A DNA stretch of 64,000 nt from Thereva unica (taxonomy: Eukaryota > Arthropoda > Insecta > Diptera > Therevidae): assembly GCA_949987705.1 (NCBI GenBank), contig OX465283.1:51870953-51934952 (forward strand), given 5' to 3'. The notes beneath the pieces are model-generated. The model did not search any database, was not told the origin of the DNA, and saw only the letters and a list, made by a program, of their open reading frames with translations. Position 1 is the stretch's first letter, and each line of letters starts with the position of its first letter. Of the stretch, positions 10,390 to 21,764 are shown piece after piece. The position numbers and the translations under genes are program-made.

Positions 10390-12059
10390 TACTACCATAT
10401 CAAATATAATCATTAAAATATCATTCGGAAATTTTTAATTTGTGAAAACGATTGATCATCATAGAAATTAAGTCAAGAATAATTGGTAAATTGTTACATC
10501 AGCAACTGCTTCTAGTCACTTAAAGATAAAGCTACTACATTATTCTATGGCCATTGATATTCTACACTTTAAATGCCTTCAACCACATGGTTGCACACAT
10601 TTAGTAGAACATAAGGAGGAACATACCTAGACTAGAGAATCACTCCCATTTGCTTGTGCTCCACATTTGTAGTGTTTGCTTAAACTTTTGCCGTCATATC
10701 GATTCCTACCCCACTAAAATAGGTCTGAGTTGAAATTGTAGCCCCGTATGGTACTGACATAATATATGCCCCGGGAAATTCATTTCCCTTGAAAACATTT
10801 CCTCTGGACATTTTTGTCGTTTGAAGCTGTTGAACAACTTTTCCTAAAGTTTTTTTTTTGGTTCGTTACATAATGTTGCCGCGTCCGACATGAATGCCAA
10901 CCCGCCATTACCACCTACATACGTGTGTATACTCTAAAAGATATCTATCCTTCAGGATTCTGAAGTACACTGTCATTGTCCTTGTTAAGGGCCTCAAAAC
11001 ATATGGCTGGCTCTGCCACATGTTTGCATACTCAAAGGGCTTACATATAGTCAGTCTAGTGAGCGCTGGCAGTGCATGCTGCTGCCACCTTCCACCTACA
11101 CATCTAATCAAAACCCGCATTGTAAGTCGCACTGGGCATTCCCTGCGGGTATGTAGATGAAACTGAAACCTTTCATGGATTTGAAAATCTCCTGTAAATT
11201 CTGTTTCCCTGATAGAATGGATTCACACTATCCAAACGGTTTGCATGTAAATAACATTTTATTTTCAATGGCTGCACTCACAGAGCACATGTACGCCTTA
11301 AGCGAGTAAATTTTTGCATGTCTTTTACACTTGCTTAGAATATGTCCTACCAGTACTATACGATTGCTTGGTCTGGATCCGACTTGGTCTGGATACTCCT
11401 ACCAGTACTATACGATGTGTGCTGGGATTGGGACACCCCATAGCTTCTTAAAAAAAGATTGTTGAACAAACGTTACAAGTTTTTTGTAGATTGAAATTTC
11501 TGAGAATAATGCATAGTGTTTATACCGCAGGTGAAATCTCGTTGATTTTGTAGATGAAAAAGTAATTCCTGTCGACCAAAAAGAGTCAGCTATTTTTTAT
11601 ACACAGAAAATAATAATAGAAAAGTCCAGAGATTGTTAGAGACGTTGTTGTTAATGCATATTTGTCAAGGTATACTCCGATGCTGTATTATGAAAGGAGA
11701 TGAGTGCAATTTGTTGATGGAGGCGTGGATTTAGATTCAAACATAGAGTGCAGAAAGATAAGAGGATTACCCCCACTTGAAATTTTGACCTGAATCGTAC
11801 TGCATTGGTAAAATTTCCGGGAAACCATTTCCATGACATTTTTACCTCTTTTTTGTGGTTCCTAATTACCAAGAAAAAATCTGGCAACGAGAGTGATTGA
11901 AAATCCCGTAATAAGATTTTAGTCCTATTTACAAGGGAACACGTTATCCCCACTTCGCTACAAATAGCTGCGGTTATGCATCAGAACTCGTGCTCAGAAG
12001 AAAGAGTCAGTAAGCCCTGGGGATGATATAGCCGGCGTCGCCGAGAGCTGGACCCGCCT
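10390..12059. other. No gene recognised
   Basis: AT-rich unique-looking DNA. The only structure I see is a direct repeat of CCTACCAGTACTATACGAT near 11347 and 11399, with TTGGTCTGGAT also repeated between. Frames on either strand are short and lack recognisable motifs. Confidence 0.4.
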
Positions 12060-12064
12060 TAAAA

Positions 12065-12528
12065 GCCGCGTTCTTTTTACACCGTGATCCAGATCAGATC
12101 AGCCGAGCATAAAAGAACAGACTTGGATCATGGAAGAAATTTAGTTTTTTACAGTTGTAGTTCTGATTTTTGGTATGTTTTGTCGCATTTTATATCAGTC
12201 TCTAAAACTTATTAAAAATATTTCTGATTTAAAAAGAATTTATAAAAATGTTTAATTGACTTTCAAAATTAACAAAATCAACTTTCAATCATTTTTCTAA
12301 ATAAATTTATGAAATTTAGCAGAGCTACCAACCCTTAAAATTAAAGAAAACAGAACCAAATTATAAAAGCTCTGGATTTTCCAATGAGATGTGTCTTGGA
12401 TATGGTTGTTACACAAGCTATTTTTGTATCACAGATTTTGATCCAAATCTTTTTTGGATCAAGTTGTTGTTGTTGATTTGCTTGAAGTTAATCATCTGAG
12501 TGGGATCACGGTGTAAAAAGAACGCAGC
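12065..12528. mobile_element. MITE with GCGTTC terminal repeats
   Basis: The ends carry inverted GCGTTCTTTTTACACCGTGA (from about 12068, and inverted at about 12506-12525), with matching continuing to about 27 bp. The flanks are TAAAA at 12060-12064 and 12529-12533, a 5-bp direct duplication. No coding sequence. The family is not identified. Confidence 0.65.
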
Positions 12529-12689
12529 TAAAAATATTGTCACTAGTTCTGCTGATTCCATCTTAGGCAGAAGTCGTAGAGATTTGAACAACTGGTTCGA
12601 ATAAATGCAAGCTGGCAACTGCACGTAGGAATGCTGCGTACCGGCCAATGCAACAGTCTCAGAGAACACGAGCACGCAAAAAGAAATAT

Positions 12690-14670
12690 AGTACCTACAT
12701 GGAAATGGTACTTTAACATTGCAAAAATGCAGGACAAGGTTTTATTTGTGGGATGTGTAGGGGGGGTCAGTGTGAGCTTAAGTTTGAGTTTTCGGGATTC
12801 TAACCCCCCCCCCATTTGGCCGCCATCTTGGAAAACGTGTGCAAATGGTTTTTAAACTATATCTCCGAAACGGTACATCTTACCGAAAATTTGCACGGAC
12901 TCTTTTTGTTTAGAATTAAATAATCTACAATTTATTAGTTAGAAATTTTGTGGTAAAATGAATAATTAAGAAGTTATGAGCCTTAGAACACAAAAATTAG
13001 TCACAATATTTTCTTTTAAAGGCTATAACTTTTTTTCCTTCAACTTTAACAAAAAAAATAATAACAAGTTTTTTGTAGAGGGTTTCATTAGGAATAATTT
13101 TCATTCATTACTTTTTTAATTTCATTCACTACTAAAATTGTTTCGCATTTTTTTGCGGGTTTTTATTGCTGTTATGCCATGTTTTATAAGGTACGATAGG
13201 GTTTAAAATGAAATTCTTTGAATAATAACATGCGTTACTCCAATTTTTTAAAATAATTTGTTTTAGGGCTGCACAAAAAAGTATTTCATTTATTCTAACT
13301 ATCTAGCAACATACGGGCGTATTCATTTTATGACAAGCGTTTGCAAGTTGTATAACTCATTTCCCCACCACCTGCGAGGTAGAGTTTGTCGGTGCGTTTT
13401 TAAAGTGGTGTCCCCAATACGACTAATCCAGGATGCTGCTTTTCTATCTACTCTATTCTTGGTCTTTTTGAAGGGCTGTGCAGCGGTTCATGATCAATTA
13501 CTGGACATTTTTTGATTTGCTGAGGAATTATAGCAGAGTACAAAGGTGTCAAGGCTGAAAGTTCAAAGAGAAAATGAAACAGTTTAAGTTGGTCAGGAAA
13601 TTAAAATCAATCAAGGGAGTTTCTAGTATACATGACAGTATCGTCGCTGTTGCTGGTACTATGACAACAAACGCTGTTATCCGTACGACTATCAGAATAA
13701 CTTTTATAACAAATAGAGTGTAAACTATCCTCCAAAACTTGTGTTTTGGTAGTATGCGCAACTGAATAACTATTTACACAGTTATAAATATGAAAATTTA
13801 GCTAAAATCAAACTGAAATAACAATTTTGAAATAAGACTACGATAATTTAAACTTTTATCACAAACTGAATATACGTCTATATTTTGCTAGATAGTTAAC
13901 ATAACTGAATAAAGCACTTTTTTGTGCAGTCCTAAAACAAATTATTTTAAAAAATTGGAGTAACCCATGCTATTATTCAAAGAATTTCATTTTAAACCAT
14001 ATCGTACCTTATAAAACATGGCATAACAGCAATAAAATCCCGCAAAAAAATGCGAAACAATTTTATTACATTACTCAAACATCGGCATTTCTTATAACGT
14101 ATAGTCATTCATTCATTATTATTACTTGCTAGCTGTTATTGCTAATTTCTAGGAGGTAAAATTGTAATAAAATATTCAGAAAATCTGTCACTTTCATACC
14201 TTCGGGGCGCTGTAAAACCCTTCGTAGTGAATGAAATTAAAAAAGTAATGAATGAAAATTATTCCTAATGAAACCCTCTACAAAAAACTTTTTATTATTT
14301 TTTTTGTTAAAGTTGAAGGAAAAAAAGTTATAGCCTTTAAAAGAAAATATTGTGACTAATTTTTGTGTTCTAAGGCTCATAACTTCTTAATTATTCATTT
14401 TACCACAAAATTTCTAACTAATAAATTGTAGATTATTTAATTCTAAACAAAAAGAGTCCGTGCAAATTTTCGGTAAGATGTACCGTTTCGGAGATATAGT
14501 TTAAAAACCATTTGCACACGTTTTCCAAGATGGCGGCCAAATGGGGGGGGGGGGGTTAGAATCCCGAAAACTCAAACTTAAGCTCACACTGACCCCCCCT
14601 ACACATCCCACAAATAAAACCTTGTCCTGCATTTTTGCAATGTTAAAGTACCATTTCCATGGACTAATAT
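12690..14670. mobile_element. Giant foldback: about 650-bp inverted arms
   Basis: The left arm (about 12690-13335) and right arm (about 13850-14670) are reverse complements with only small differences over their whole length. Matching starts at CATGGAAATGG (12698) against 14661 and runs in to the ACTATCTAGCAA blocks near 13300 and 13890. The right arm has an extra 140 or so bases at about 14075-14218. The spacer of about 500 bp has no recognisable gene. The arms include a G/C homopolymer run and the phrase CCGCCATCTTGGAA. No clear target duplication could be fixed because the ends blur at 12684-12697. Confidence 0.7.
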
Positions 14671-14703
14671 GTAGAGCTCAAAAAAAAATTTAAAAAAAAA
14701 AAA

Positions 14704-15475
14704 AACCGACTTCAAAACTACATATACCTATGCATGCATATGTACAAACTTAAACTAAAAAGTAAAAAATAATATTTTAATTACCTCAAAGCAAGAGCCT
14801 TAAAGGACAGTTAAAAAAATTATTGATATTTATATATGTATGTATCTATTTAATATTTTTAAAAAGTTCATTTTGGAGTCGGTGCCAGCCAAAGAACAAT
14901 TACGTTTATACATACCCTGAAAGCTTGGGTGCAAAAGAAAACTTACGTTAATACATACCTTTGGCTGGCACCGACTCCAAAATGAACTTTTTAAAAATAT
15001 TAAATAGATACATACATATATAAATATCAATAATTTTTTTAACTGTCCTTTAAGGCTCTTGCTTTGAGGTAATTAAAATATTATTTTTTACTTTTTATTT
15101 TAAGTTTGTACATATGCATGCATAGGTATATGTAGTTTTGAAGTCGGTTTTTTTTTTTTAAATTTTTTATTTTTTACTTTTTAGTTTAAGTTTTTTTACA
15201 AAATTGTATTCTACTCGTCATACCCTTTCATTTGATATCCATGAAGGGGGTCGGGAAACAAAATTGCAAAATTCGGCCGCCATCTTGGAACCGACCGCCA
15301 TTTTTTTACAAAATTTATATGGGACCACCTCTGAGGTATAACGTACCAAACAAAAAAAGAATCATCAAAATCGATTCATAATTGGCGGAGTAATCGCGTA
15401 ACATACATAGAAAAAAAAAAAAAACATACATTCGAATTGATAACCTCCTCTTTTTTGAAGTCGGTTAAAAAGAGA
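14704..15475. mobile_element. Foldback element with near-perfect 191-bp hairpin
   Basis: The arms 14704-14894 and 14959-15149 are reverse complements with one or two mismatches, around a 64-base loop. Each arm ends in AACCGACTTCAAAA, and a third inverted copy of that end lies at about 15459-15475. The element may therefore run to 15475, with the hairpin as a subterminal duplication. The section 15150-15460 holds CCCTTTCATTTGATATCCAT, a motif also found in the 38-kb satellite and at 41380. It begins only about 35 bases after the previous foldback. Confidence 0.65.
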
Positions 15476-15584
15476 AAAGAGAATTCACAGCCGAAAAAAG
15501 AAAGCCTGGGGCTGTGAACTAGAACAGTATGACGCAATACCGCGTTGCACATACTGCAGGGACAAAGAACCGATTCTGATCACG

Positions 15585-15745
15585 ATCCTAAAGGCATCTT
15601 GGAGCGATGGCAAGAGCACTTTCATGAGTAGCTAAATGGCGAGCGAACTGAGGATTCGAAGGCTTCACTAATATCTGATGATAATGCTATGCTTCCGCCG
15701 CCAAGCTTGGAAGAAGTCCGGCTCGAAAACAGCGGAGCTAGCTAA
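15585..15745 (+). pseudogene. LINE ORF fragment (pre-RT linker)
   Basis: Plus-strand pieces in two frames resemble the linker before the reverse transcriptase in RTE-like LINEs: a W-x-D-H/S-F-like start near 15600, then ISDDNAMLPPPSLEEV with a frame change near 15670. Only about 50 residues survive. The assignment rests on the pattern of residues alone. Confidence 0.35.
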
Positions 15746-16558
15746 ATATGGAGGACCTACTACCTATTTTTTATGTGATAGTCTAGGCATAGGTGTCACA
15801 CTTTTTACTACTAGTTCGACACGTCGTATAAGCCATGGTGCAATATCCTGTTGTAAGCTTAGCTCGAAGGATAGAGAGAAAGATAGAATAAGTTGGGGGG
15901 AGTCAAGGGGGTATTGGAGAGAATCTCGATGAATCTTGCGTTTGAACTCTTAGGTGTTGGATGAGTTCGAGAATGCTGACTTTGGAAGGTTGTTCCACAG
16001 ACGAGTTGTTCTTGTTATAAACGAATTTCTACATCGAAATGTGCGCAAAGATAAGGGCTGTAAACCTTGGGGGGTGAACCGAGCGGGCAAGTCTTGTGTT
16101 GCGGGGGAAATGGTGCCGTGGAGGTGTGAGGTTACTTACTTCAATAGAGCAGACATTATGATGAAAGCGATAAAATATTGCAAGGGCTGCTACAATCCTA
16201 TGGTGACTTAATGAATCTATTGAAGAGCAAATGGCGCTATCACCAATAAGTTTTAGAGTGAGGTTTTGCACCTTGTCCAGCTAAGCTAAGATGGTTCTTG
16301 GGGCCCCGGCCCAGATATACGAGTTGTGTTCGAGACAGGGACGAATGTATGTAGGACTTGTAGATTATAGCCCTGGCTGATTATAGCCATGTGATGCTTG
16401 TTTAGCAATTTGGAATATGTGCTTATTCCAGCGCAGATCTTTGGCTAATGTTATGCCTAGGATGTTTTGAGACGGTTCTGCCGTTACGATCTTATTGTCC
16501 ACTGAAATAGAAAGAGGGTCGATGCAAATATTATTTGAGATGAGACAGTACTTCGTTT

Positions 16559-17098
16559 TTAATGCATTAAATTCAACACGGTTCTTGAGCCCCCAATCAA
16601 GAATTCGTTCGAGGTTCCAGTGATTGAATTGGTCAAGAGTTGGTGATGATGTAGACAAGGTCTGGCGCGTGCTTGTGTTGCATTATCAAAACCATAGGAG
16701 TAAAGTAGAGTACCGTCGTCAGCAAAGCTGTGGAGTGAAGTGGAGGGGATTGAGATCAGGTCATTACTTATCAAACTCGGAAGAGAGCTGGTGATAGAAT
16801 TTAGCCCTGGAGAACACCGGCGGAGATAGTGTTCCGATTTGACGCCATCCAATACTACCTTGATTAAACGACCAGAAAGGAAACTCTCAATCCAGTTCTT
16901 CAGAACAGAGTCAATACCAGTAGCTTGGAGTTTAGCCAACAGAGCGGAGTGCCATACTCTGTCAAAAGCCTTGGAGATATCCAGAGCAAACAAGCCAGGG
17001 GCCGGTTCGTGTATGTCGAAAACGAAAAATTTTTTTCGTCTCGGGTTCGCGTAAGTCGAAAAAATTGAAAATTTTCGCCTGAAGCCGACGAAAGGCAC
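16559..17098 (-). pseudogene. LINE reverse transcriptase palm, broken
   Basis: Contains ALDISKAFDRVWHSALL (first catalytic aspartate block) and FLSGRLIKVVLDG. The next expected GVPQG block is degraded to SPGLN. SFADDGTLL then gives the F/Y-A-D-D active site. The N-terminal 35 or so residues of the open frame are translated from the MITE at 16998-17249 and do not belong. It catalysed target-primed reverse transcription in the live element and is non-functional here. Confidence 0.65.
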
Positions 17099-17249
17099 TC
17101 GAAAGGTCTTGGGTTATCGAGTTTTTGCATTAGGACACGAACAATTTTCTTTCGACTTACGCGAACGCTAAAATTTTCGTCGCCAAAATTTTTCGACTTC
17201 AATTTTTTTTCGTTCGACTATCGTCGTTCGGCATACACGAACCCGCCCC
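16998..17249. mobile_element. MITE inside LINE, GGGGC..GGTTCGTGTATG ends
   Basis: A 252-bp insert whose ends are GGGGCCGGTTCGTGTATG and the inverse of GGGGCGGGTTCGTGTATG, with similar subterminal TCGAA motifs. It interrupts the LINE palm just before the ALDISKAF block, and the LINE reading resumes on both sides. No certain target duplication is seen (the flanks read GCCA and AGAT). Confidence 0.6.
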
Positions 17250-17280
17250 AGATTCACCAAACTTCGGTTGAGGTGTTCCG

Positions 17281-17706
17281 TTAGGCAAACAAGGAGGTCG
17301 CAGGTAGATCTTTTCGATCTAAAGCCGTATTGTTTGTAGTCAAATATTTGCTTGTATTCAAGATATAAGCTTTTCCATTTATTATTGTCTCCATAATTTT
17401 GGAGAGAATAGAAGTAATTACTATTGGGCGGTAGTTAGCAGGGTCACTAGCTTCACCTTTTTTCGGTATAGGCTGAACCCTGTTTCCAAGAGTCAGGATA
17501 AACTCCGGAGAAGTATGAAAGTGCAAAAACTTTGCGCAGAGGTTTAGCCAAAGGTGGGCCCATTTTTTAAGAACCATAGGAGGAATTTTGTCGGGGCCAG
17601 GGGTTTTGTTGGAGTCCAGCTTTTTGAGACGCTTATACACTTCATGCGTCCTGAAGAAAACAATATCCATTGAGTGAGCGGACCACCCAATGATGGGGGG
17701 TTGCAT
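17281..17706 (-). pseudogene. LINE reverse transcriptase fingers, broken
   Basis: Read on the minus strand it carries LDSNKTPGPDKIPPMVLK (RT domain 1 with the GPD turn) and NYRPIVITSILSKIMETII (domain 2, normally N-Y/F-R-P-I-x-x-x-x). It then loses similarity at KDLPATSLFA because of a shift. The upstream part of the same ORF is in another frame at 17642-17917. Confidence 0.6.
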
Positions 17707-18189
17707 GTCGTAGGTTGGCGTTGGGTTTGCTTTCTGTTATCACCTGTTTGTTGTAAATGAATGAAGGCGTTGTATGTGAAGTGAAATTCTTCCTGATGGA
17801 GGTTACCAAGGAGCAGAAGTTTTTACTGCCAGCAGTGGAGTTTATGAGTTTACCTCTCAGTCTGTCATCGAATAGTTCTTTGACTTTTTTGATGGTCTGT
17901 TTACAAGAGTTTATCAACCTGATGTACTCGCGTCGAGATGATTCGTTCGGAGAATGCTTGTACTCTCTGTAGGCGGTCTTTGCTCTAAATTGCGTTCATA
18001 CACTCTCGATTAAACCATCCATGCTGCCTACTCTTTATGGATTTGGAAGAATGAATAAACGCATTCCACTGATTTTGGTAATACAGATGGCCGCAAAATT
18101 GACATCGCGGTTCTGAAAGCACAAAAGTGTTCAAATATCGCTTAGACTTGTTGGTTATTTTTAAAAGACTAGACGGTACCCAAGCACGC

Positions 18190-18640
18190 AACTGTCTTTC
18201 AGCGAAAATTCGCCGCTTAGACTTTCGTCCTATCAGTATTCTTCCTTTTCTTGCTAAGGCCTTTGAGAAAGCTCTATTTATCCAAGTCCTCCGATATCTT
18301 GAATCCAATAACTTCTTTTGTAAAGTCCAATCTGGCTTCCGTAAATTCCATTGCTGGGAGACTGCTGTTTTAAAGGTGACTCCTGGTCTTCGTTCTGCGC
18401 TCGACCAGGGTGACTTTGCGATATTGGTTCTTCTTGATTTTTCTAAGGCTTACATTCAGTTCCATTTTCCAAGCTTAGTTAACTCTACCACTTTACTTCT
18501 TCTGCTACTCAGCTAATCTCTAGACTTCGATGTGTTCGCCGTAATAGCGCTATATCCTCTTTCCTACACGTGCCTTTGGGAGTGCCACAAGGCTCAATTC
18601 TTGGCCCTCTCCTTTTCTTATTCATCGCTGCTCCTTTCAC
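18190..18640 (+). pseudogene. LINE reverse transcriptase fragment, plus strand
   Basis: A second LINE in the opposite orientation to its neighbour. The plus strand reads FRPISILPFLAKAFEKALF (RT domain 2), SGFRKFH, LVLLDFSKAY (domain with the first Asp), and after a shift VPLGVPQGSILGPLLFLFI near 18565-18630. Both 5' and 3' parts are missing. Related scraps are at 53900-54060 and, on the minus strand, 48541-49100. Confidence 0.6.
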
Positions 18641-20310
18641 CTGTAGGTAAATATTTTGGACCTGACGATTACACAAAAATATAAGAAATAAAAATGTGCG
18701 ATACGTATACAATCTCCTGAACAACTCAATCTAAAATTATCATTGAATTATTTAAACCACAAGGTGTAAGATGGGCAGGACATGCACCTAGAATAGAAAA
18801 TTCTATTGAAATTGAGTAAAACCCAGGGGACTAACTGGCGTGACTGTGTAGAAATCAAATTTCCACAATGAAAAATACTGAATCAATTGTTTAGAAAGGA
18901 AAGAAAACTTACATGCTTGTTTCCCGATACCCATCAATTGCGTACAACAGAATCACTTTATGTCTGCTGCTCATGGCTCCATACCCCAAAACCAATTCCG
19001 CACAAGTTAACTTTCACATTTTGTCACAAATCTATTTTGAATCACTGAACTTCTCTTTTCCTTCTTATGTCAATGCCAAAATATGTACATGTTAAAGGTG
19101 TCCTAATATTTCCTACTTTAGACGGATTCACTTATCTAGACACCAATCCGACATCATCGCCCTTATCCAAAATGTGAGTGAAGGGAACGAATTCCTTAGA
19201 ATTGTCATTCTTAAAGCAAAGCTACACCATAATAGATGCATATCTGACTTAGAATCAAATTTCTTTGGGAATAGTGTTAAGTAGCATCCTTTTTACACAA
19301 TTCGACTCCATGACCTGGATACACCTTCAATGGAATTGGATCAGTGATTCTTTTGGCATAAAGAGAAACTAAATTGTAGACGACAAGGAAGATAGAAGAA
19401 AAAAGATAAAAGGGGATGCAATGACCATGGTAACTGTGATAGTAAAATTGAATTCAATGAAAATCGATAAAAGGGACTTATAACCATGTCTTATCGGAAG
19501 GGATGTCATCTTAGGGCTTTCTTTACATCCCATAGTGAAAGTAGCTAGAGTCACATTCGACGTCAAACGTAAATTCTTTTCATCTCGAAATGCTTATCTG
19601 ATCGACAAAGGCATCCCAATACAAAAAAGTGTATCCTCTGACTGGGCCCTATTATGGAAGGGTTGGATGGTCGGGTGAATGCCTCAAAGGTTCTACCCAA
19701 TAAGCTTATACAGGTCAGTGCAAGAAAACCCGAAGAGAATGGCAAAAGCTTTTTTCCTTAAAGGTACATACATATGCAAAAATATATCTAAGGACATTTT
19801 GTCGGCATGGGAAGAGCCTAGCAATTTTTAAAGTGCTGCTAATTGAATTTAAGTGCGCTGTTTTTTTTTTGGTGAAGAAGGTTTGAAGCAAAACGTTTCC
19901 TAATGCTTGTTTCGTCATTTTAAGAACAAATAGCGAACTCTTTTCTGAGTTTGTTTTACTATATATGGAAGATCAAACAAATGGTCAGCTTATTCAACTC
20001 GACAATTCATACGGAATAGATTAGTAGTGCAAATTTGATCAATTAAAGCAAATATAATATCTCATAACAATCGAAATTAACTTACTGCCTTTCAATGAAA
20101 CAACTGCCGGCTTTTCCCAACAATTGACTGCGTTATTACAATTTGAGCCTGAGCCTAATATGACGTACCGTAACGTCACCGTACGTAACCTAAAGCACGC
20201 ACGAGTAAAAGTAACAGATGTCCTTTACAACGGGCGAACACCGACCGTGTTTGAAACATACTCCTCAGACAAGTGCCGGGCCGCAGAAGGTCGTTTGACA
20301 GACTTTGCGG
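18641..20310. other. No gene recognised
   Basis: AT-rich DNA without recognisable ORFs. 20143-20200 (CCTGAGCCTAATATGACGTA and following) is a partial, diverged copy of one terminal repeat of the MITE at 21462-21624. Confidence 0.4.
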
Positions 20311-20314
20311 CTCT

Positions 20315-21040
20315 GTGACGGCGGTGGCGGATGGCCTTACAGTTCCAATAAAGGCATTCGACGGTGGTACTGTGGCTGTTCACATGTGGTCGCAAGTTTA
20401 AAAAACGAAAAAATTCTCTTTTATTTACTATGTTGCCAAAAAGCTATAGAAATTAGAGGAAAAAGAGAAAATGTAAGAAAAATTCGATTCCGATTCATTA
20501 TAAAGATCGCGGGAATTCTTGCATATAAAAAGAGAAAAAAATCTCCTATTCATCAAGAAAATTGTTTTGGGGAGAGAAAGCCGCACAAAACTCACCGCGT
20601 ATTTATTGAGAAAAACATCATGGACTATGGTGGTGACATCTTCCACTTCGAAACTCAAAATTTTTATCAACGTATTGCAATTAAATCTTTAATTTTTTTT
20701 TTCGATTGTTTTTTTCTTCAACCGATTAAATAACAAGAGTTTACTATATGAATATAAATCAACACCAACAACCAAGTGGGCGGTGCCTTCACAAACCAAC
20801 GACTGGCGAGCCTATATCACTTTTGCATCAATAGCCTTTAAGTATGATAATCCAAAGGCAAAATTCATAACGTAAATGATCAAGTTCAGTACTCGGCCAT
20901 TTAAATATATTGGTCAAGTTTGGCCATCGTGGGCCCGTATGTATTCCCGTTAAAAATTGTTAATAACTCTACGGCTATCATATGCCCCTAAAAGGCCAAG
21001 TAGCCGTTGTTTGCCTGTTGTAAGGCCATCATATATCACT
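20315..21040 (-). mobile_element. Diverged inverted copy of CCCGAG element
   Basis: Segments match the element at 26106-27359 in reverse order: GGCCTTACAGTTCCAATAA and GACGGTGGTACTGTGGC (about 20330-20375), ACTCACCGCGTATTTATT (about 20593), the TTGGTCAAGTTTGGCC region (about 20910) and GCCTGTTGTAAGGCCAT (about 21015). The Tigger insert of the 26-kb copy is absent here. No open frame of note. Confidence 0.45.
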
Positions 21041-21461
21041 GACCTAAATTGACTCAGTCAACTTGATGAATGTTCGTTAAATTCCCGCAAGTTACTTTCG
21101 GTGCCGTGAAAAAGGCACAAGACGCTAACATCTGCAAGCGGCATCAGCCCCAAGCAATTTTTTGGTAAAATTGTTTCCTTTTGATATGCTGAACACATCT
21201 AAGCTATTTATATTTTTCTCACAATTTATATAAATCAAATTAATCGCCAAATTCTGCATTTACGCAATCCATTTTATTCTTGCCACTTTACATTTACATT
21301 TAGGCCGTTTCAAAATGATTTAAGTAAGGTCAAATTCGTCCTGTTTTCTTGCGGTACGGGACGTATGTTTCAGGCTTAGCTTACACGACGAATATAAAAC
21401 TTAGTCTCCTACATCCGGCCTTCCTTTTCTTCGCTTGGCTCGACCGAAGTACTCCAGCTTA
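21041..21461. other. No gene recognised
   Basis: Short AT-rich stretch, no motif seen apart from the TTA at 21459-21461 that is the left target duplication of the next MITE. Confidence 0.4.
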
Positions 21462-21624
21462 AGCTTGAACCAAATATGACGTGCCATACGTAACCGTACG
21501 TGCCCTAACGTACGAGAATGAGTGATGATATGGCACCGACCGAAATTAACTTAATGATTTTGCATACATCCGATCGTTAGGGTATGTACGGCTACGGTAC
21601 GGCATACCAAATTTGGTTCAGGCT
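21462..21624. mobile_element. PIF/Harbinger-type MITE, TTA target
   Basis: A 163-bp element. Nearly its whole length is two inverted arms of about 53 bp starting AGCTTGAACCAAAT and AGCCTGAACCAAAT, rich in ACGTAC steps. It is flanked by TTA on both sides (21459-21461, 21625-21627), the target typical of PIF/Harbinger. A partial relative lies at about 20143. Confidence 0.65.
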
Positions 21625-21764
21625 TTAGACTGTCTGTAGATCGCGAGGGTCTCATTAAATCGGTATTAGTCGGAGTCCTTTTACGCCCGTATAGATGGGG
21701 GAGCTGTCTCCCGACTTCTATGCTTCATATGGACCTAAAAAATGGGAAGAAAGTTTGTTGTCCC

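Larger units (their letters stand above)
15770..18180 (-). mobile_element. Decayed CR1/Jockey-like LINE, minus strand
   Basis: Reverse transcriptase blocks appear in order on the minus strand: the segment before RT (17642-17917), RT domains 1-2 (17281-17706), the palm (16559-17098) and the thumb with SDNKIVTAEPSQNILGI-like residues (16365-16658). Frames shift between blocks, and a MITE at 16998-17249 splits the palm. A second copy of the same family is at about 25430-25760. 15770-16360 probably holds the C-terminus and 3' UTR. The clade call is provisional. Confidence 0.6.

Noticed and set aside
16900..17202. Minus-strand frame with KNFGDENFSVRVSRKK repeats as a novel protein
   Set aside because: It is a translation of the MITE at 16998-17249 fused by chance to LINE sequence.
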